64,000 nt of DNA, taken from assembly GCA_963822215.1 (NCBI GenBank), contig CAWGGX010000010.1:682001-746000 (forward strand), given 5' to 3'. The number at the start of each line of letters is the position of its first letter. Within the stretch, counting starts at the first letter, position 1. The notes below the pieces were generated by a model that did not search any database, was not told the origin of the DNA, and saw nothing but the letters and a program-made list of their open reading frames with translations. Shown one piece after another: positions 52,888-61,539 of this stretch. The stretch is from Roseiarcus sp963822215. GTDB taxonomy: Bacteria; Pseudomonadota; Alphaproteobacteria; Rhizobiales; Beijerinckiaceae. The position numbers and the translations under genes are program-made.

Positions 52888-53920
52888 CGCGCTGCGAGGA
52901 AGCCCCGGGACGAAATCCGCGGCGCAACGGATGATCGATCCGTATGGCCGCAGCATTTCGTACCTGCGGCTCTCGGTAACGGACCGATGCGACTGCCGCT
53001 GTGTCTATTGCATGCCGGAGCGGATGAACTTCCTGCCGAAGCGCGACGTGCTGTCGTTGGAGGAACTCGACCGACTTTGCTCCGCCTTCGTGAAGCTGGG
53101 CGCGCGCAAGATCCGGCTGACCGGCGGCGAGCCGCTGGTGCGGCGCGACATTATGGTGCTCATTCGATCGCTTTCGCGCCATCTTGCGAGCGGCGCGCTC
53201 GACGAGCTGACGTTGACCACCAACGGGTCCCAACTTGCCAAATTCGCGGCGGACCTTGCCGCCAGCGGCGTGAAGCGGATCAATGTCTCGCTCGACACGC
53301 TGGATGCGACGAAATTTCATGCGACCTCGCGCCGCGGCGACCTCTCCAAAGTGTTGTCCGGGTTGGACGCCGCAGATCGGGCGGGGCTCAAAATCAAGAT
53401 CAACACGGTCGCTCTCAAAAGCGTCAATGAAGCCGAGGCGCCGGTTCTCGTGGAATGGGCGCACGCGCGCGGCTACGATTTGACCTTCATCGAGGTTATG
53501 CCGCTGGGCGGGGCGGAACGAGAGCGGCTCAATCAGCACCTTCCCCTGACGCAGATTCGCTCGGCGCTCGCAGAGCGTTTCACGCTCACGCCTTCGACGT
53601 ATCGGAGCGGCGGACCGGCGAGGTATTGCCACGTCCAGGAGACAGGCGGGCGCATTGGGTTCATCACTCCGCTCACACACAGCTTCTGCGAGGCGTGCAA
53701 CCGCGTCCGGGTCACCTGCTCGGGCAAGCTCTACCTTTGCCTTGGACACGAAGACGGGGTTGACCTCCGCGAACCGCTGCGGCTCGCACAAGGCGACGAT
53801 CTCTTGCTTGGCGTATTGCGGACGGCGATCTCGCGAAAGCCGAAAGGTCACGACTTCGCTATGGCTCGGCGCAGCGGGACTTCGTCGACCCAGCGCGGCA
53901 TGAGCCTCACCGGAGGGTAA
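52868..53920 (+). CDS. moaA: GTP 3',8-cyclase MoaA
   Basis: 350 residues. The radical-SAM cluster CDCRCVYCMPERMNFLPK (CxxxCxxC) near the N-terminus, GGEPLVRRDI (SAM binding) and the second cluster FCEACNRVRVTCSGKLYLC near the C-terminus are complete. The C-terminal end lacks the usual GG of MoaA (it ends SLTGG, so GG is in fact present at the extreme end). It converts GTP to the precursor for molybdopterin. Together with mobB it gives the cassette part of its own cofactor supply. Confidence 0.92.
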   Translation: MFLPGLDALRGSPGTKSAAQRMIDPYGRSISYLRLSVTDRCDCRCVYCMPERMNFLPKRDVLSLEELDRLCSAFVKLGARKIRLTGGEPLVRRDIMVLIRSLSRHLASGALDELTLTTNGSQLAKFAADLAASGVKRINVSLDTLDATKFHATSRRGDLSKVLSGLDAADRAGLKIKINTVALKSVNEAEAPVLVEWAHARGYDLTFIEVMPLGGAERERLNQHLPLTQIRSALAERFTLTPSTYRSGGPARYCHVQETGGRIGFITPLTHSFCEACNRVRVTCSGKLYLCLGHEDGVDLREPLRLAQGDDLLLGVLRTAISRKPKGHDFAMARRSGTSSTQRGMSLTGG

Positions 53921-54438
53921 GCTATTTCGACCACCCCGAATATAAAGCCTCGATGTTGATCGGGTCGCTCTTCGCCACGCCCGCTGCGACGATCCGGGAC
54001 GACCGTACAACGTCAACTCCGGCTGTTGAATCGCTCGCGACCAATCCCTGCATTGGGCGGACTTGGCGCATTCGACCCCCGTAGGTCGGCTTCGCCGCCC
54101 AATCGAGGCGTCCGAATACGCAGTCTCCAACGTCCGCAAACTTCGATACCGACCGTCTGCGTCCGAGAGAACCGCGGCTTCGCGGCAGATGCGAAGGCCA
54201 CACGCGCGGCGGCGCGAAAATTATCGAGGATCGGCCTTCTGTCGCGCAAAGACTTCGCGACCTACGTGGTCGAAGATACGCAATCCAATCGTTCGAGGCG
54301 GCCACGTCATATTCGCTGTGGCGACGATAGCTGCCGACACGTTCGTAACCTCAATCTCGACTTCTTTCAAAGTGGTCAGTCGGCCATTCACCGACGAGCC
54401 GAGAAATCGGATTCGGAATGGGTTCGTCGTGGCGGCAA
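53921..54438. other. About 520 bases without a defined gene
   Basis: On the minus strand a frame beginning near 54442 contains LKEVEIEVTNVSAAIVATAN, RTIGLRIFDHVGREVFARQK and stops near 54221. It looks protein-like but I cannot place it, and its frame changes below that point. It may be a decayed gene. Confidence 0.3.
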
Positions 54439-54789
54439 TCACCCGCCTTGATTTATTTGCCCCGGAAGACCCCGGAAGGGACCGGTTTTGCGCGGCGCCA
54501 GCCCGGCTAGGGATCGATGCCTGCGCGAAGCGGCGCCTTCACGATCGAGAACGAGAACGGCATTCATTGCTAGCCGCACCAAAGGGTCGACGTCGGGGCG
54601 GCTGCCGATCAGGCGCGCAACCGCCAATGCGACAAAACCCCAATCTGTCGCGATTGAGTCGGAACTGGCCTCGTATTGACGTCGGTGCGCCTCGTAATAG
54701 GCAGTTTCGCCAAAATCGCGGACGAGCGCCTCGGCCTCGGAATCGATGCGTTCTATCCTCGCGCGTCGCCGTAGCGCCCAGGAGAGCAT
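54439..54789 (-). CDS. Conserved-looking hypothetical protein
   Basis: 116 residues from ATG 54789 with a strong RBS (gaggaaggaggag). Its middle part (SEAEALVRDFGETAYYEAHR, SIATDWGFVALAVARLIGSR) looks like a genuine helical protein; the C-terminus is arginine-rich. I do not know a family. It is transcribed away from the moaA side and toward the unexplained stretch at 53921-54438. Confidence 0.5.
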   Translation of the reverse strand: MLSWALRRRARIERIDSEAEALVRDFGETAYYEAHRRQYEASSDSIATDWGFVALAVARLIGSRPDVDPLVRLAMNAVLVLDREGAASRRHRSLAGLAPRKTGPFRGLPGQINQGG

Positions 54790-55332
54790 TGCCCTCTCCT
54801 CCTTCCTCAATGTCAATTCCTGCATAGTCCAGTGAGACGCGCAACCTCTTAGTTGTGGCAAGCGAGCGCGGATGTCCTTGATTGCTATTAACCAGATGCG
54901 GATATTGACTCCTCTAGGTAATGCCAACAGCAGCGACATCAATGACTTGCGAACGGGATCCTACGCCAGTCGGTACCCGCCGGCAAGCCCGGCGAACCGT
55001 TCATCAGGACGAGGTCGGGGCCGTCCACGTGCCCGCCGCTTGACCAACCCATGTGCGGTCCCGGCGCTTTCCGCGCATCTGCGACACCCACCGCCACGGT
55101 CTGCTACGCCCCGCAATACGTCGAGGCCAGACGTCGGGGGTCGTCGGGGCTATGACGCTGTCCGCCGTGAAGAGAAGCCGCTGATCCAAAACCAAAGGTC
55201 GACCTGCCAGGCGTAGGCACCCTGCTACCGACTTGGCTTCACTCTCACACCGATAAGAGAGATTTCAACGTCCCGGTTCTCGTTCGCGCCGCGGGGGGCG
55301 AGGCTCCCGCTTCGAGAAGGGAGCCAGTAACA
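54790..55332. other. Spacer of about 540 bases with no gene recognised
   Basis: No convincing frame, repeat or RNA gene. It separates the minus-strand hypothetical gene from the plus-strand lipoprotein relic; promoters for both may be here. Confidence 0.4.
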
Positions 55333-55807
55333 ATGAACCTGAGTTCAAAAGCGCGATTGGCCTGCGCCGGACTTGTGTCCCTGTCGCTTGCCGGCTGCGG
55401 CGTGACCCCGGTCGCGCCGGATGTGGACACGCCTGGCATGCCGAACGCCGAGGTCGCCCTTCAGAAGAGTATGGACGACGCGACGCAGAAGATGGCCAGC
55501 ATCGGAGCCATTGAGCCGAGCGCAGCCGTCGCATCGAAGCCGACGGTCGTCGCGGGCGAGATCGACCGCGTTGTCTCGATCCAGTGGAACGGCGCGCTCG
55601 ACGGCGGTCAGATGCCTCGGCGAAATGATCGGCCACCGCACGGCCGTCGCCGGCAAGGCGCCGCAGGCGGGCGTCAATGTCGTGGTCGATCCGGCCCCCC
55701 GGCGCGTCTACGACATCCTTCACGGCCTCGGCGGCCAGGCCGGCGACGCCGCAACGGTGCGTGTCGACCAACGACATCAGCTCCTCGAGGTCATCTATCA
55801 TGGCTGA
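55333..55807 (+). pseudogene. DotD/TraH-like lipoprotein of a type IVB system, frameshifted
   Basis: Lipoprotein signal LACAGLVSLSLAGCG (lipobox LAGC), then a mature part with VAGEIDRVVSIQWNGALDGG. The frame breaks near 55615 and goes on as LGEMIGHRTAVAGKAP, YDILHGLGGQAGDAATVRVD, LLEVIYHG, the typical secretin-N-like end of DotD/TraH. These lipoproteins form part of the outer-membrane core of type IVB secretion or IncI conjugation machinery. Overlaps the start of the next relic, as dotD and dotC do. Confidence 0.65.
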
Positions 55808-55925
55808 GCGCCGCTCATTTCCGCTCGCGGCCATCTCTTTGGCCGCGCTCGGCCTCATGGCGCCGGCCGAAGCCGCCGACATGGCGGCGACGCCGGCTCT
55901 GGCGCAACCCTATGTCGACGGCGCC
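55800..55925 (+). pseudogene. Signal peptide and start of a following exported protein (possibly DotC/TraI)
   Basis: MAERRSFPLAAISLAALGLM, APAEAADMAATPALAQPYV: a clear signal peptide and ~18 residues of mature protein. It is then joined to IS sequence. The ATG overlaps the dotD-like stop. Calling it DotC is inference from the usual dotD-dotC order only. Confidence 0.4.
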
Positions 55926-56274
55926 GACCCGCCTGCTGGCGCCCTGCTTCGAGCACGCAGAGGCTGATTCTCGAACCCGCGATGCGCGAAGCCTTCGGCC
56001 GGCTGGGCGGGCGAACCCTCGTGGCTCTCGACGGAACCGAATATTTCTGCCGCCAGAAGATCGCCTGCCCGCATTGCCAGACGCGCAAGCGCAGCAACGG
56101 CAAGATCGAGAGCTATCATTCCATGCTGGCTGCGACCGTGGTCGCGCCGGGACATTCGAAGGTCGTTCCGTTCACGCCGGTCCCCGGACTTGATCCGGGG
56201 ATCATCGTGAAACAGGACGGGGCCGAGAAGCAAGATTGCGAGCGCAACGCCGTCAAACGCTGGCATGAGAAACA
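55926..56274 (+). pseudogene. DDE transposase fragment (ISNCY-like)
   Basis: LLAPCFEHAE, shifted to QRLILEPAMREAFGRLGGRT, then LVALDGTEYFCRQKIACPHC (first catalytic Asp and a Cys pair) and DGAEKQDCERNAVKRWHEK (second Asp). This looks like a transposase of the type usually filed under ISNCY. Both ends are missing: the left joins the dotC-like relic, the right is cut at WHEK by the IS6 copy. There is a frameshift near 55950. Confidence 0.6.
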
Positions 56275-57100
56275 GGCACCGTCAACTTGAGCGGGCGGTG
56301 GACGCGCTAGCGGTTTCGGTTCGAAGTCCTTCTTGTCAGAACGCGGCGATCTTGGAGACGTCGCGCCAAGTCGCAAAGGCTCGCTCGCGCAAAGCGCGGC
56401 GGAAGTCGGCGGTGGCGGTTTCAGGGTAAGAGACGTGAAAGAGGTTCGCGACTTGATCGTGAACCGACAGAAACTGTTGTGCCTGTCCAGCTGATTTGAA
56501 GCGCTTCATAATCCGCTCGCGCCGCCGCGTCGGCTGATGAGAATTCTCCGCCCGATTGTTCAGGCCCTTGTGCTGGCGATGTTCCACGCGAAGGCCCATT
56601 TTCGCTGTTGCAGCGCCGTAAGAACGGAGCTTGTCCGTGATCATCACGCGTGGCGGCGTGACGGCGGATTTCAAGAGCTTCTTCATGAGCCGCTGCGCAG
56701 CGCGCGTGTCTCTTCGGCGCTGGACCAAGACGTCGAGCACGAAGCCATTCTGATCGACGGCGCGCCACAGCCAATGCTTCTCGCCCGCGATCGAGACAAC
56801 GACTTCGTCGAGATGCCATTTATCGCCGCGAGCAGGCGCGCGCTCGCGGATCTGCTTGGCGAACCCCTTGCCGAACTTCTTTCCCCACTGGCGCACGGTC
56901 TCGTAGCTCACGCAAATCCCGCGGGCCGCTAGCATCTCCTCGACCATCCGCAGGCTCAAGGGAAACCGGAAGTACAACCAGACTGGATAGCTGATGACTT
57001 CCGGCGGGAAACGATGGCGGCGATAGAGCGGCTCACGGGCAGTCGGCATCACTGCTGCTTAGCCGCGTACCCACTCCGAACTCGTTAACCTGACGATGCC
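56275..57100 (-). mobile_element. IS6-family insertion sequence, copy 2 (inverted)
   Basis: 826 bases, in reverse orientation to copy 1 at 43807-44632. The ends ggcaccgtcaacttgagcgg and, reversed, ggcatcgtcaggttaacg are the same inverted repeats. Flanking 8-mers gagaaaca and cgctgcac do not match each other. Confidence 0.92.
56336..57052 (-). CDS. IS6-family transposase, copy 2
   Basis: 238 residues, identical in sequence to the copy 1 product, with an intact DDE triad. With copy 1 it flanks 11.6 kb in inverted orientation; recombination between them would invert the respiratory cassette. Confidence 0.93.
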   Translation of the reverse strand: MMPTAREPLYRRHRFPPEVISYPVWLYFRFPLSLRMVEEMLAARGICVSYETVRQWGKKFGKGFAKQIRERAPARGDKWHLDEVVVSIAGEKHWLWRAVDQNGFVLDVLVQRRRDTRAAQRLMKKLLKSAVTPPRVMITDKLRSYGAATAKMGLRVEHRQHKGLNNRAENSHQPTRRRERIMKRFKSAGQAQQFLSVHDQVANLFHVSYPETATADFRRALRERAFATWRDVSKIAAF

Positions 57101-57246
57101 CGCTGCACCATTCGGCGGACGGTTTCCAACTCGGTCAGCGCAAGAGCTATTAAATCGCTTGAAAAGCGACGCGGCCACCAACGGAAACGGGTTCACATTC
57201 CAGAAGTTGGTTGAGCCGCTCCCGGTCGCCGACTTCGCTCCTTCGC

Positions 57247-58245
57247 TCACGGGATGTTACGCATCAGGTGGCCAGCGGCCTCGGCGATGCCGACGTCTCC
57301 TCGCAGCGCCGCCTCCAGGATCGCGTCGGTCTCGGCGTCGTCAAGCGAGAGAACTCGGTCTCGGATCTGACGGCCCGCGGATTGCGCAACGAGCCGGCGT
57401 ACGCGACGCAGGCGGTTTGCTCGGTTCTGAGACGGCGTGCGTGCGGCGCGAGCGTCTATTGCGGCAACGAGTTCAGCGACCCCAACGCCACTGGTCGCGA
57501 CCGTCTCGACGACGGCCACGTCCCGATTGTCGACCCGCAGCTTCAGCATAGCCTGCAACTGGTCAACCGTTCGATTCGCCAGAGGAAGGTCGGCCTTGTT
57601 GACCACCAGGACGTCGGCGATTTCGAGAATGCCCGACTTGATGGCCTGGACGTCGTCGCCAAGACCCGGAGCATTGACGACGACGCAGACGTCCGCCACC
57701 TCAGCGACCTCCACCTCGGATTGTCCCGCGCCGACCGTCTCGATGACGATCACGTCGCGCCCGGATGCATCCATCAGATCCACGACGAGATGAATGCTTT
57801 CGGACAGACCGCCGAGATGGCCGCGCGAGGCGATCGAGCGGATGAAGACGCCGGGGTCCTCCGTGTGGCGCTGCATGCGGACGCGGTCGCCAAGCACGGA
57901 GCCGCCGGAAATCGGGCTCGAGGGATCGACGGCGGCGACACCGACCGTGCGTCCTGCCGTGCGCACATGGGCGACGTAGGCGTCGATCAGCGTCGATTTG
58001 CCGGCGCCCGGTGGGCCGCTGAAGCCGACCACCGCCGACCGCCCGGTCGCCGGGTAGATCGCCCGGGAAATCGCGTCGGCGAGCGCGCCTCCCCGCTCGA
58101 TAAGCGTGATGCAGCGCGCAAGCGCGGCGGCCTCGCCATGCCGCAGCCGATCGAGCAGCAGCCCGAAAGCCGGGGTCAGTTCAAGCGACGATGAGGGGGC
58201 GTCCAAAGCCCAGCTCTTTGCGCAGGAGGCCGACGATCTCTCCAT
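57247..58245 (-). CDS. meaB: MeaB/ArgK-like GTPase chaperone of the acyl-CoA mutase
   Basis: 332 residues. P-loop GFSGPPGAGKSTLIDA (residues 77-84 core), switch region VAAVDPSSPISGGSVLGDRV, VIVIETVGAGQSEVEVAEVA, and the G4 motif VVNKADL. MeaB-type G proteins guard and reload the B12 cofactor of methylmalonyl-CoA mutase and its relatives. It overlaps the mutase gene by 65 bases from ATG 58245; no later start looks suitable, so the N-terminal 20 residues are uncertain. Immediate linkage to the mutase marks it as its partner. Confidence 0.9.
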   Translation of the reverse strand: MERSSASCAKSWALDAPSSSLELTPAFGLLLDRLRHGEAAALARCITLIERGGALADAISRAIYPATGRSAVVGFSGPPGAGKSTLIDAYVAHVRTAGRTVGVAAVDPSSPISGGSVLGDRVRMQRHTEDPGVFIRSIASRGHLGGLSESIHLVVDLMDASGRDVIVIETVGAGQSEVEVAEVADVCVVVNAPGLGDDVQAIKSGILEIADVLVVNKADLPLANRTVDQLQAMLKLRVDNRDVAVVETVATSGVGVAELVAAIDARAARTPSQNRANRLRRVRRLVAQSAGRQIRDRVLSLDDAETDAILEAALRGDVGIAEAAGHLMRNIP

Positions 58246-59863
58246 GGGTCACGCCGCGCTCCGCCGCTTCGACGATCCTGGCGAAGATGTTGTCCTTCTC
58301 GTCGTGGGCGGCGCGCGCCAGCGCGGCGAGCGCCGTGCCGACCTCGCTCGGGCTACGGCTCGCCTTGAACGCCTTGAAGCGTTCGACATGCGCCTTCATG
58401 CGCTCAGGATCGGGCCGCTCGGTCGGCTTGACGGCGGTTTCCGCTTCATCGAGCGCGTAGCAGTTGACGCCGACGACCTTCTCCTCGGCGCGTTCGATGC
58501 GTTCCTGATAGTTGAGCGCAGAATTGCCGATCATGGTCTGGACGAGCCCCGCCTCAACCGCCTTGTACATCCCTCCGGACGCGTCGATCCTGGCGATGAC
58601 CGCGACGATCTCGGCTTCCATCTGATCCGTCAGGGTCTCGACGTAATAGGACCCGGCCAGCGGGTCGATCACGTCGCAGAGATGCGCCTCCTCGCGCAAA
58701 ACGTTCTGGGTCGCGACCGCGATGCGCGCCGTCTCTTCCGTCGGCGTCGCCACCGCCTCGTCATAGGCGTCGGTGTGCATGGACTGGAGGCCGCTCAGAA
58801 TGCCGGCCGTCGCCTGGACCGCGACGCGCGCAATGTTGTTGAGCGGCTGCTGCCGCGTCAGGTCGACCCCCGAGGTCTGGCCATGAAACTTGAAGCGCCA
58901 GGAGTTCGGGTTCTTCGCGCCGAGGCGCTCGCGGGCGAGGCGCGCCCAGATCCGCCGCGCGGCGCGGAACTTTGCGATCTCCTCGAAGAAACTAATTGAA
59001 ATGTCGAAGAAGAAGGTGAACCGGCGCAGCAGGACGTCGATGTCGATGCCGCGCGCGATGCAGTCCTCGGCGTATTGCAGCGCGGTGGAGAAGGTGAAGC
59101 CGACCGTCTCGGCTGGGGTCGCGCCAGCCTGCTGCATGTGCTGGCCGACCACCGAAATCGGGTTCCAGTTCGGCACGCGCTCCAGGCAGAACGCGACGTG
59201 ATCGGTCAGCACCCGGCGCGAGCCATTGAGCGACAGGCGGTAGAACATGTGGTTGGCGACGAAATGGGAAATATAGTCGCTCTGGTTGGAGGTGCCGGAG
59301 ACGGTGGTCCAGGGGACGCCGCGGCGCTTGGCGACCCCCAGCGTGAAGGCGAGCAGGGTGAACGGCGAGGGGTCGTTCATCGCCGTTGAGATTTGGCCCA
59401 GGGGCACGCCGGCCAGGGCCACGTCCATGTCGTCGACGGTGTTCGACACGGTGCCGCACGTGCCGAGCAGGGCGGGGTCGACCTCGTCGCAATCGACGCC
59501 GCGGAAACCCGAATTGCACGGCAGGAAACTGATCGCGGTCGCGCCCGCGGCCAGAAGCTGGCGCACGCGAACGTTATAGTCCTCGGGCGTCCCGAGTCCG
59601 ATCAATTGGCGCTGCGTCCAGGTGCGCCCGCGGTGCATGGTCGGATAGATCCCGCGGGTGAACGGATACTGTCCCGGAAAGCCGAGATCCGTCTCGTAGG
59701 CGGAGCTATCCCAGTCGCGCGGCGTGTAGAGCGGCCTGACCTCGATGCCCGAGCGATTGACGACCTTGCGCTCCGAGCCGATCTGGCTCGCGTAGTCGGC
59801 GCGCCATTGGCCGAAGGCCTGGTCGAAGCCGGGCAGGGGAAGTTGAACGGCTTCCTTGGTCAT
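58181..59863 (-). CDS. B12-dependent acyl-CoA mutase, large (catalytic) subunit, divergent
   Basis: 560 residues: the TIM-barrel part only, as in 2-hydroxyisobutyryl-CoA mutase and ICM large subunits. Family blocks: YPFTRGIYPTMHRGRTWTQR, QLIGLGTPEDYNVR, WNPISVVGQHMQQAGATPAE, FHGQTSGVDLTRQQPLNNIA, MHTDAYDEAVATPTEE and VIDPLAGSYYVETLTDQME. Two points differ: the residue equivalent to Tyr89 of methylmalonyl-CoA mutase is Leu87, and the usual DLPTHRGYDSD block is replaced by LPCNSGFRGVDCDEVDP. A substrate other than methylmalonyl-CoA is therefore likely. ATG 59863 overlaps the small-subunit stop (ATGA). Confidence 0.85.
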   Translation of the reverse strand: MTKEAVQLPLPGFDQAFGQWRADYASQIGSERKVVNRSGIEVRPLYTPRDWDSSAYETDLGFPGQYPFTRGIYPTMHRGRTWTQRQLIGLGTPEDYNVRVRQLLAAGATAISFLPCNSGFRGVDCDEVDPALLGTCGTVSNTVDDMDVALAGVPLGQISTAMNDPSPFTLLAFTLGVAKRRGVPWTTVSGTSNQSDYISHFVANHMFYRLSLNGSRRVLTDHVAFCLERVPNWNPISVVGQHMQQAGATPAETVGFTFSTALQYAEDCIARGIDIDVLLRRFTFFFDISISFFEEIAKFRAARRIWARLARERLGAKNPNSWRFKFHGQTSGVDLTRQQPLNNIARVAVQATAGILSGLQSMHTDAYDEAVATPTEETARIAVATQNVLREEAHLCDVIDPLAGSYYVETLTDQMEAEIVAVIARIDASGGMYKAVEAGLVQTMIGNSALNYQERIERAEEKVVGVNCYALDEAETAVKPTERPDPERMKAHVERFKAFKASRSPSEVGTALAALARAAHDEKDNIFARIVEAAERGVTHGEIVGLLRKELGFGRPLIVA

Positions 59864-60309
59864 GATGTCCATTCCCTGAGTTCGACGTCGCGCGCCGCGC
59901 GCGCTTCGGCGGCGAGCGCGGCGATGCGGTCGACGATCTCGTCGCGTGAGGCGCCGGGGCCCAGGACCACTCGCACCCCTGAGGCGATCAGCGCCGGGCG
60001 CTCGTCGTCGGGCACGATGCCGCCGACGACGACGGCCACGTGCCCCAGTCCGGCCGCGCCGAGCGCCTGAATGAGTCGCGGAACGATCAGGTGGTCTGTG
60101 GCGAGCGAACTGACGCCGATCGCGTCGACGTCCTCCTCCATAGCAAGCTTCACCACGGCGGGAATCGATTGCCAGGGCGGTGTGTAGATCACGTCCATCC
60201 CCGCGTCGCGCAGGAATGCCGCGACGATCCGGCTGCCCCGATCGTGGCCGTCGAGCCCGATCTTGGTGACGAGGACGCGGGCAGGGGGGTCGAGACGCGG
60301 AATGCTCAT
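59860..60309 (-). CDS. B12-binding small subunit of the acyl-CoA mutase
   Basis: 149 residues. The cobalamin motif D-x-H-x-x-G is GLDGHDRG (Asp20, His22, Gly25), where His22 is the lower cobalt ligand. VIYTPPWQSIPAVVKLAMEE, IGVSSLATDHLIVPRLIQAL (the S-x-L block) and VVVGGIVPDDE (GG block) complete the fold. It is separate from the large subunit, as in HcmB/IcmB. Its start overlaps the TetR gene stop, and its stop overlaps the large subunit. Confidence 0.93.
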   Translation of the reverse strand: MSIPRLDPPARVLVTKIGLDGHDRGSRIVAAFLRDAGMDVIYTPPWQSIPAVVKLAMEEDVDAIGVSSLATDHLIVPRLIQALGAAGLGHVAVVVGGIVPDDERPALIASGVRVVLGPGASRDEIVDRIAALAAEARAARDVELREWTS

Positions 60310-60893
60310 GACGCCTGCTCCTGGGCGAGCGCCCGAAGGGGCGCGAGCGCTGCGCGGGCGATCTCGTCAATGGCGGTCCCGTCCGGCCGAAACCAGACCG
60401 GCGTCCAGTTGAGCGCGCCGAGCAGGAAGAGCCTGGCGAGCTGCGGGTTCACACTCTTCGGCAACCGCAGCCCCGCGACCAAGTCGCGAAACCGTTGTTC
60501 GTAGCGGTCGCGCAGGCGCGTGAGATCAGCGGCGATCTCGGGGACGTCGTCAGGCAGGATGCGGATGACGACGCGCGCGTAGGCGCTCGAGTCGAGGATC
60601 GCTTCGAGGTGCGCTTCGACGGCCGCGGCGAGCCGCTCCCAGGGGTCCTTAACCGCCGCGGTCGCCTGTTCGACGTGATCGACGATGCGCTGGACGCCCT
60701 CTTCGTAGACCGCCAGCAGCAGCGCCTGTTTGCCCGGGACGTGGAAATAGATCGCGCCCGGCGTCATGTCCGTCGCGGTCGCAAGTTCGCGGATGGTAGT
60801 GGCGTGATAGCCGAGCTCGGCGAACTTCGCGGCCGCCGCGTCGAGCAGCGCCGGCCAGCGGTTGGCATGCCGTTTCGCCTCGGTCGCCGCCAC
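60306..60893 (-). CDS. TetR-family repressor of the mutase locus
   Basis: 195 residues. The N-terminal helix-turn-helix is TTIRELATATDMTPGAIYFH followed by VPGKQALL. The C-terminal half resembles FadR/PsrA-type acyl-CoA-sensing TetR proteins in length, but no ligand can be read from sequence. It is the first gene of the mutase operon (overlapping the small subunit) and divergent from the thioesterase gene. It very likely controls both directions through the palindrome at 60919. Confidence 0.88.
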   Translation of the reverse strand: MAATEAKRHANRWPALLDAAAAKFAELGYHATTIRELATATDMTPGAIYFHVPGKQALLLAVYEEGVQRIVDHVEQATAAVKDPWERLAAAVEAHLEAILDSSAYARVVIRILPDDVPEIAADLTRLRDRYEQRFRDLVAGLRLPKSVNPQLARLFLLGALNWTPVWFRPDGTAIDEIARAALAPLRALAQEQAS

Positions 60894-60918
60894 GGGCCCG
60901 GTCCTCCATACCAGCTAA

Positions 60919-60934
60919 CTAAACGATTGTTTAG
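60919..60934. promoter_or_regulatory. TetR operator candidate in the divergent promoter
   Basis: ctaaac-gatt-gtttag is a perfect 6+6 inverted repeat, 26 bases upstream of the TetR gene start and 79 bases upstream of the thioesterase ATG. Position and symmetry fit autoregulation. Confidence 0.6.
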
Positions 60935-61012
60935 CACGTCGAGTCGTGCATAATCAAGCGACGCCGACGCGCGCTCAAAAGGCCCGTCGGATGCCAAGGC
61001 GGATGGAACGCG

Positions 61013-61501
61013 ATGTCTCAGGAGGATGACGGAGCCGACGCGATCGGGGCCGCCTGCGCGCTGAGAATGCTGGAGGGCGACCGGGTGAGCCGCGGTCTCG
61101 GCGTCGCGCTCGTGTCGGCCGGCGCCGGACGCGCCGTGCTTGAAATGACGGTCCGTGAAGACATGCTCAACGGCTTCGGGACCTGCCATGGCGGCGTGCT
61201 TTACACGCTCGCCGATACCGCGCGCTCCTGCGCGTGCAACAGCCACAACGAGCGCTCGGTCGCCCATCACTGCTCGATGATCTACCTGCGGCCGGGCCGG
61301 ATCGGCGAGCGGCTCCTTGCGCGGGCCGACGAGCGCGCGAAGGCCGGACGCGTCGGCCTCTATGACGTCAGCGTCACCGACGCCTCGGGCATGATCGTTG
61401 GCGAATTCCTCGGTCATGCCCGCTTCATCGGCGGCGCCGTTCTCGACGCCCAAAGGGAGGCGGTCGAGGCGGAAGCCACTGGGGAGCCAGACATCGTTTG
61501 A
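61013..61501 (+). CDS. PaaI-type hotdog thioesterase
   Basis: 162 residues with a single hotdog fold. GFGTCHGGVLYTLADTARSC, with the HGG-xxx-LAD signature and acidic residue of the active site, places it with PaaI, which hydrolyses hydroxyphenylacetyl-CoA-type thioesters and may rescue CoA from dead-end intermediates. The N-terminal 15 residues are less conserved in type. It overlaps the ligase frame region by only a few bases and probably shares its transcript. Confidence 0.85.
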   Translation: MSQEDDGADAIGAACALRMLEGDRVSRGLGVALVSAGAGRAVLEMTVREDMLNGFGTCHGGVLYTLADTARSCACNSHNERSVAHHCSMIYLRPGRIGERLLARADERAKAGRVGLYDVSVTDASGMIVGEFLGHARFIGGAVLDAQREAVEAEATGEPDIV

Positions 61502-61539
61502 AGGAACGCCGACAAGGACGTTCGACAGGGAGGAGTATC

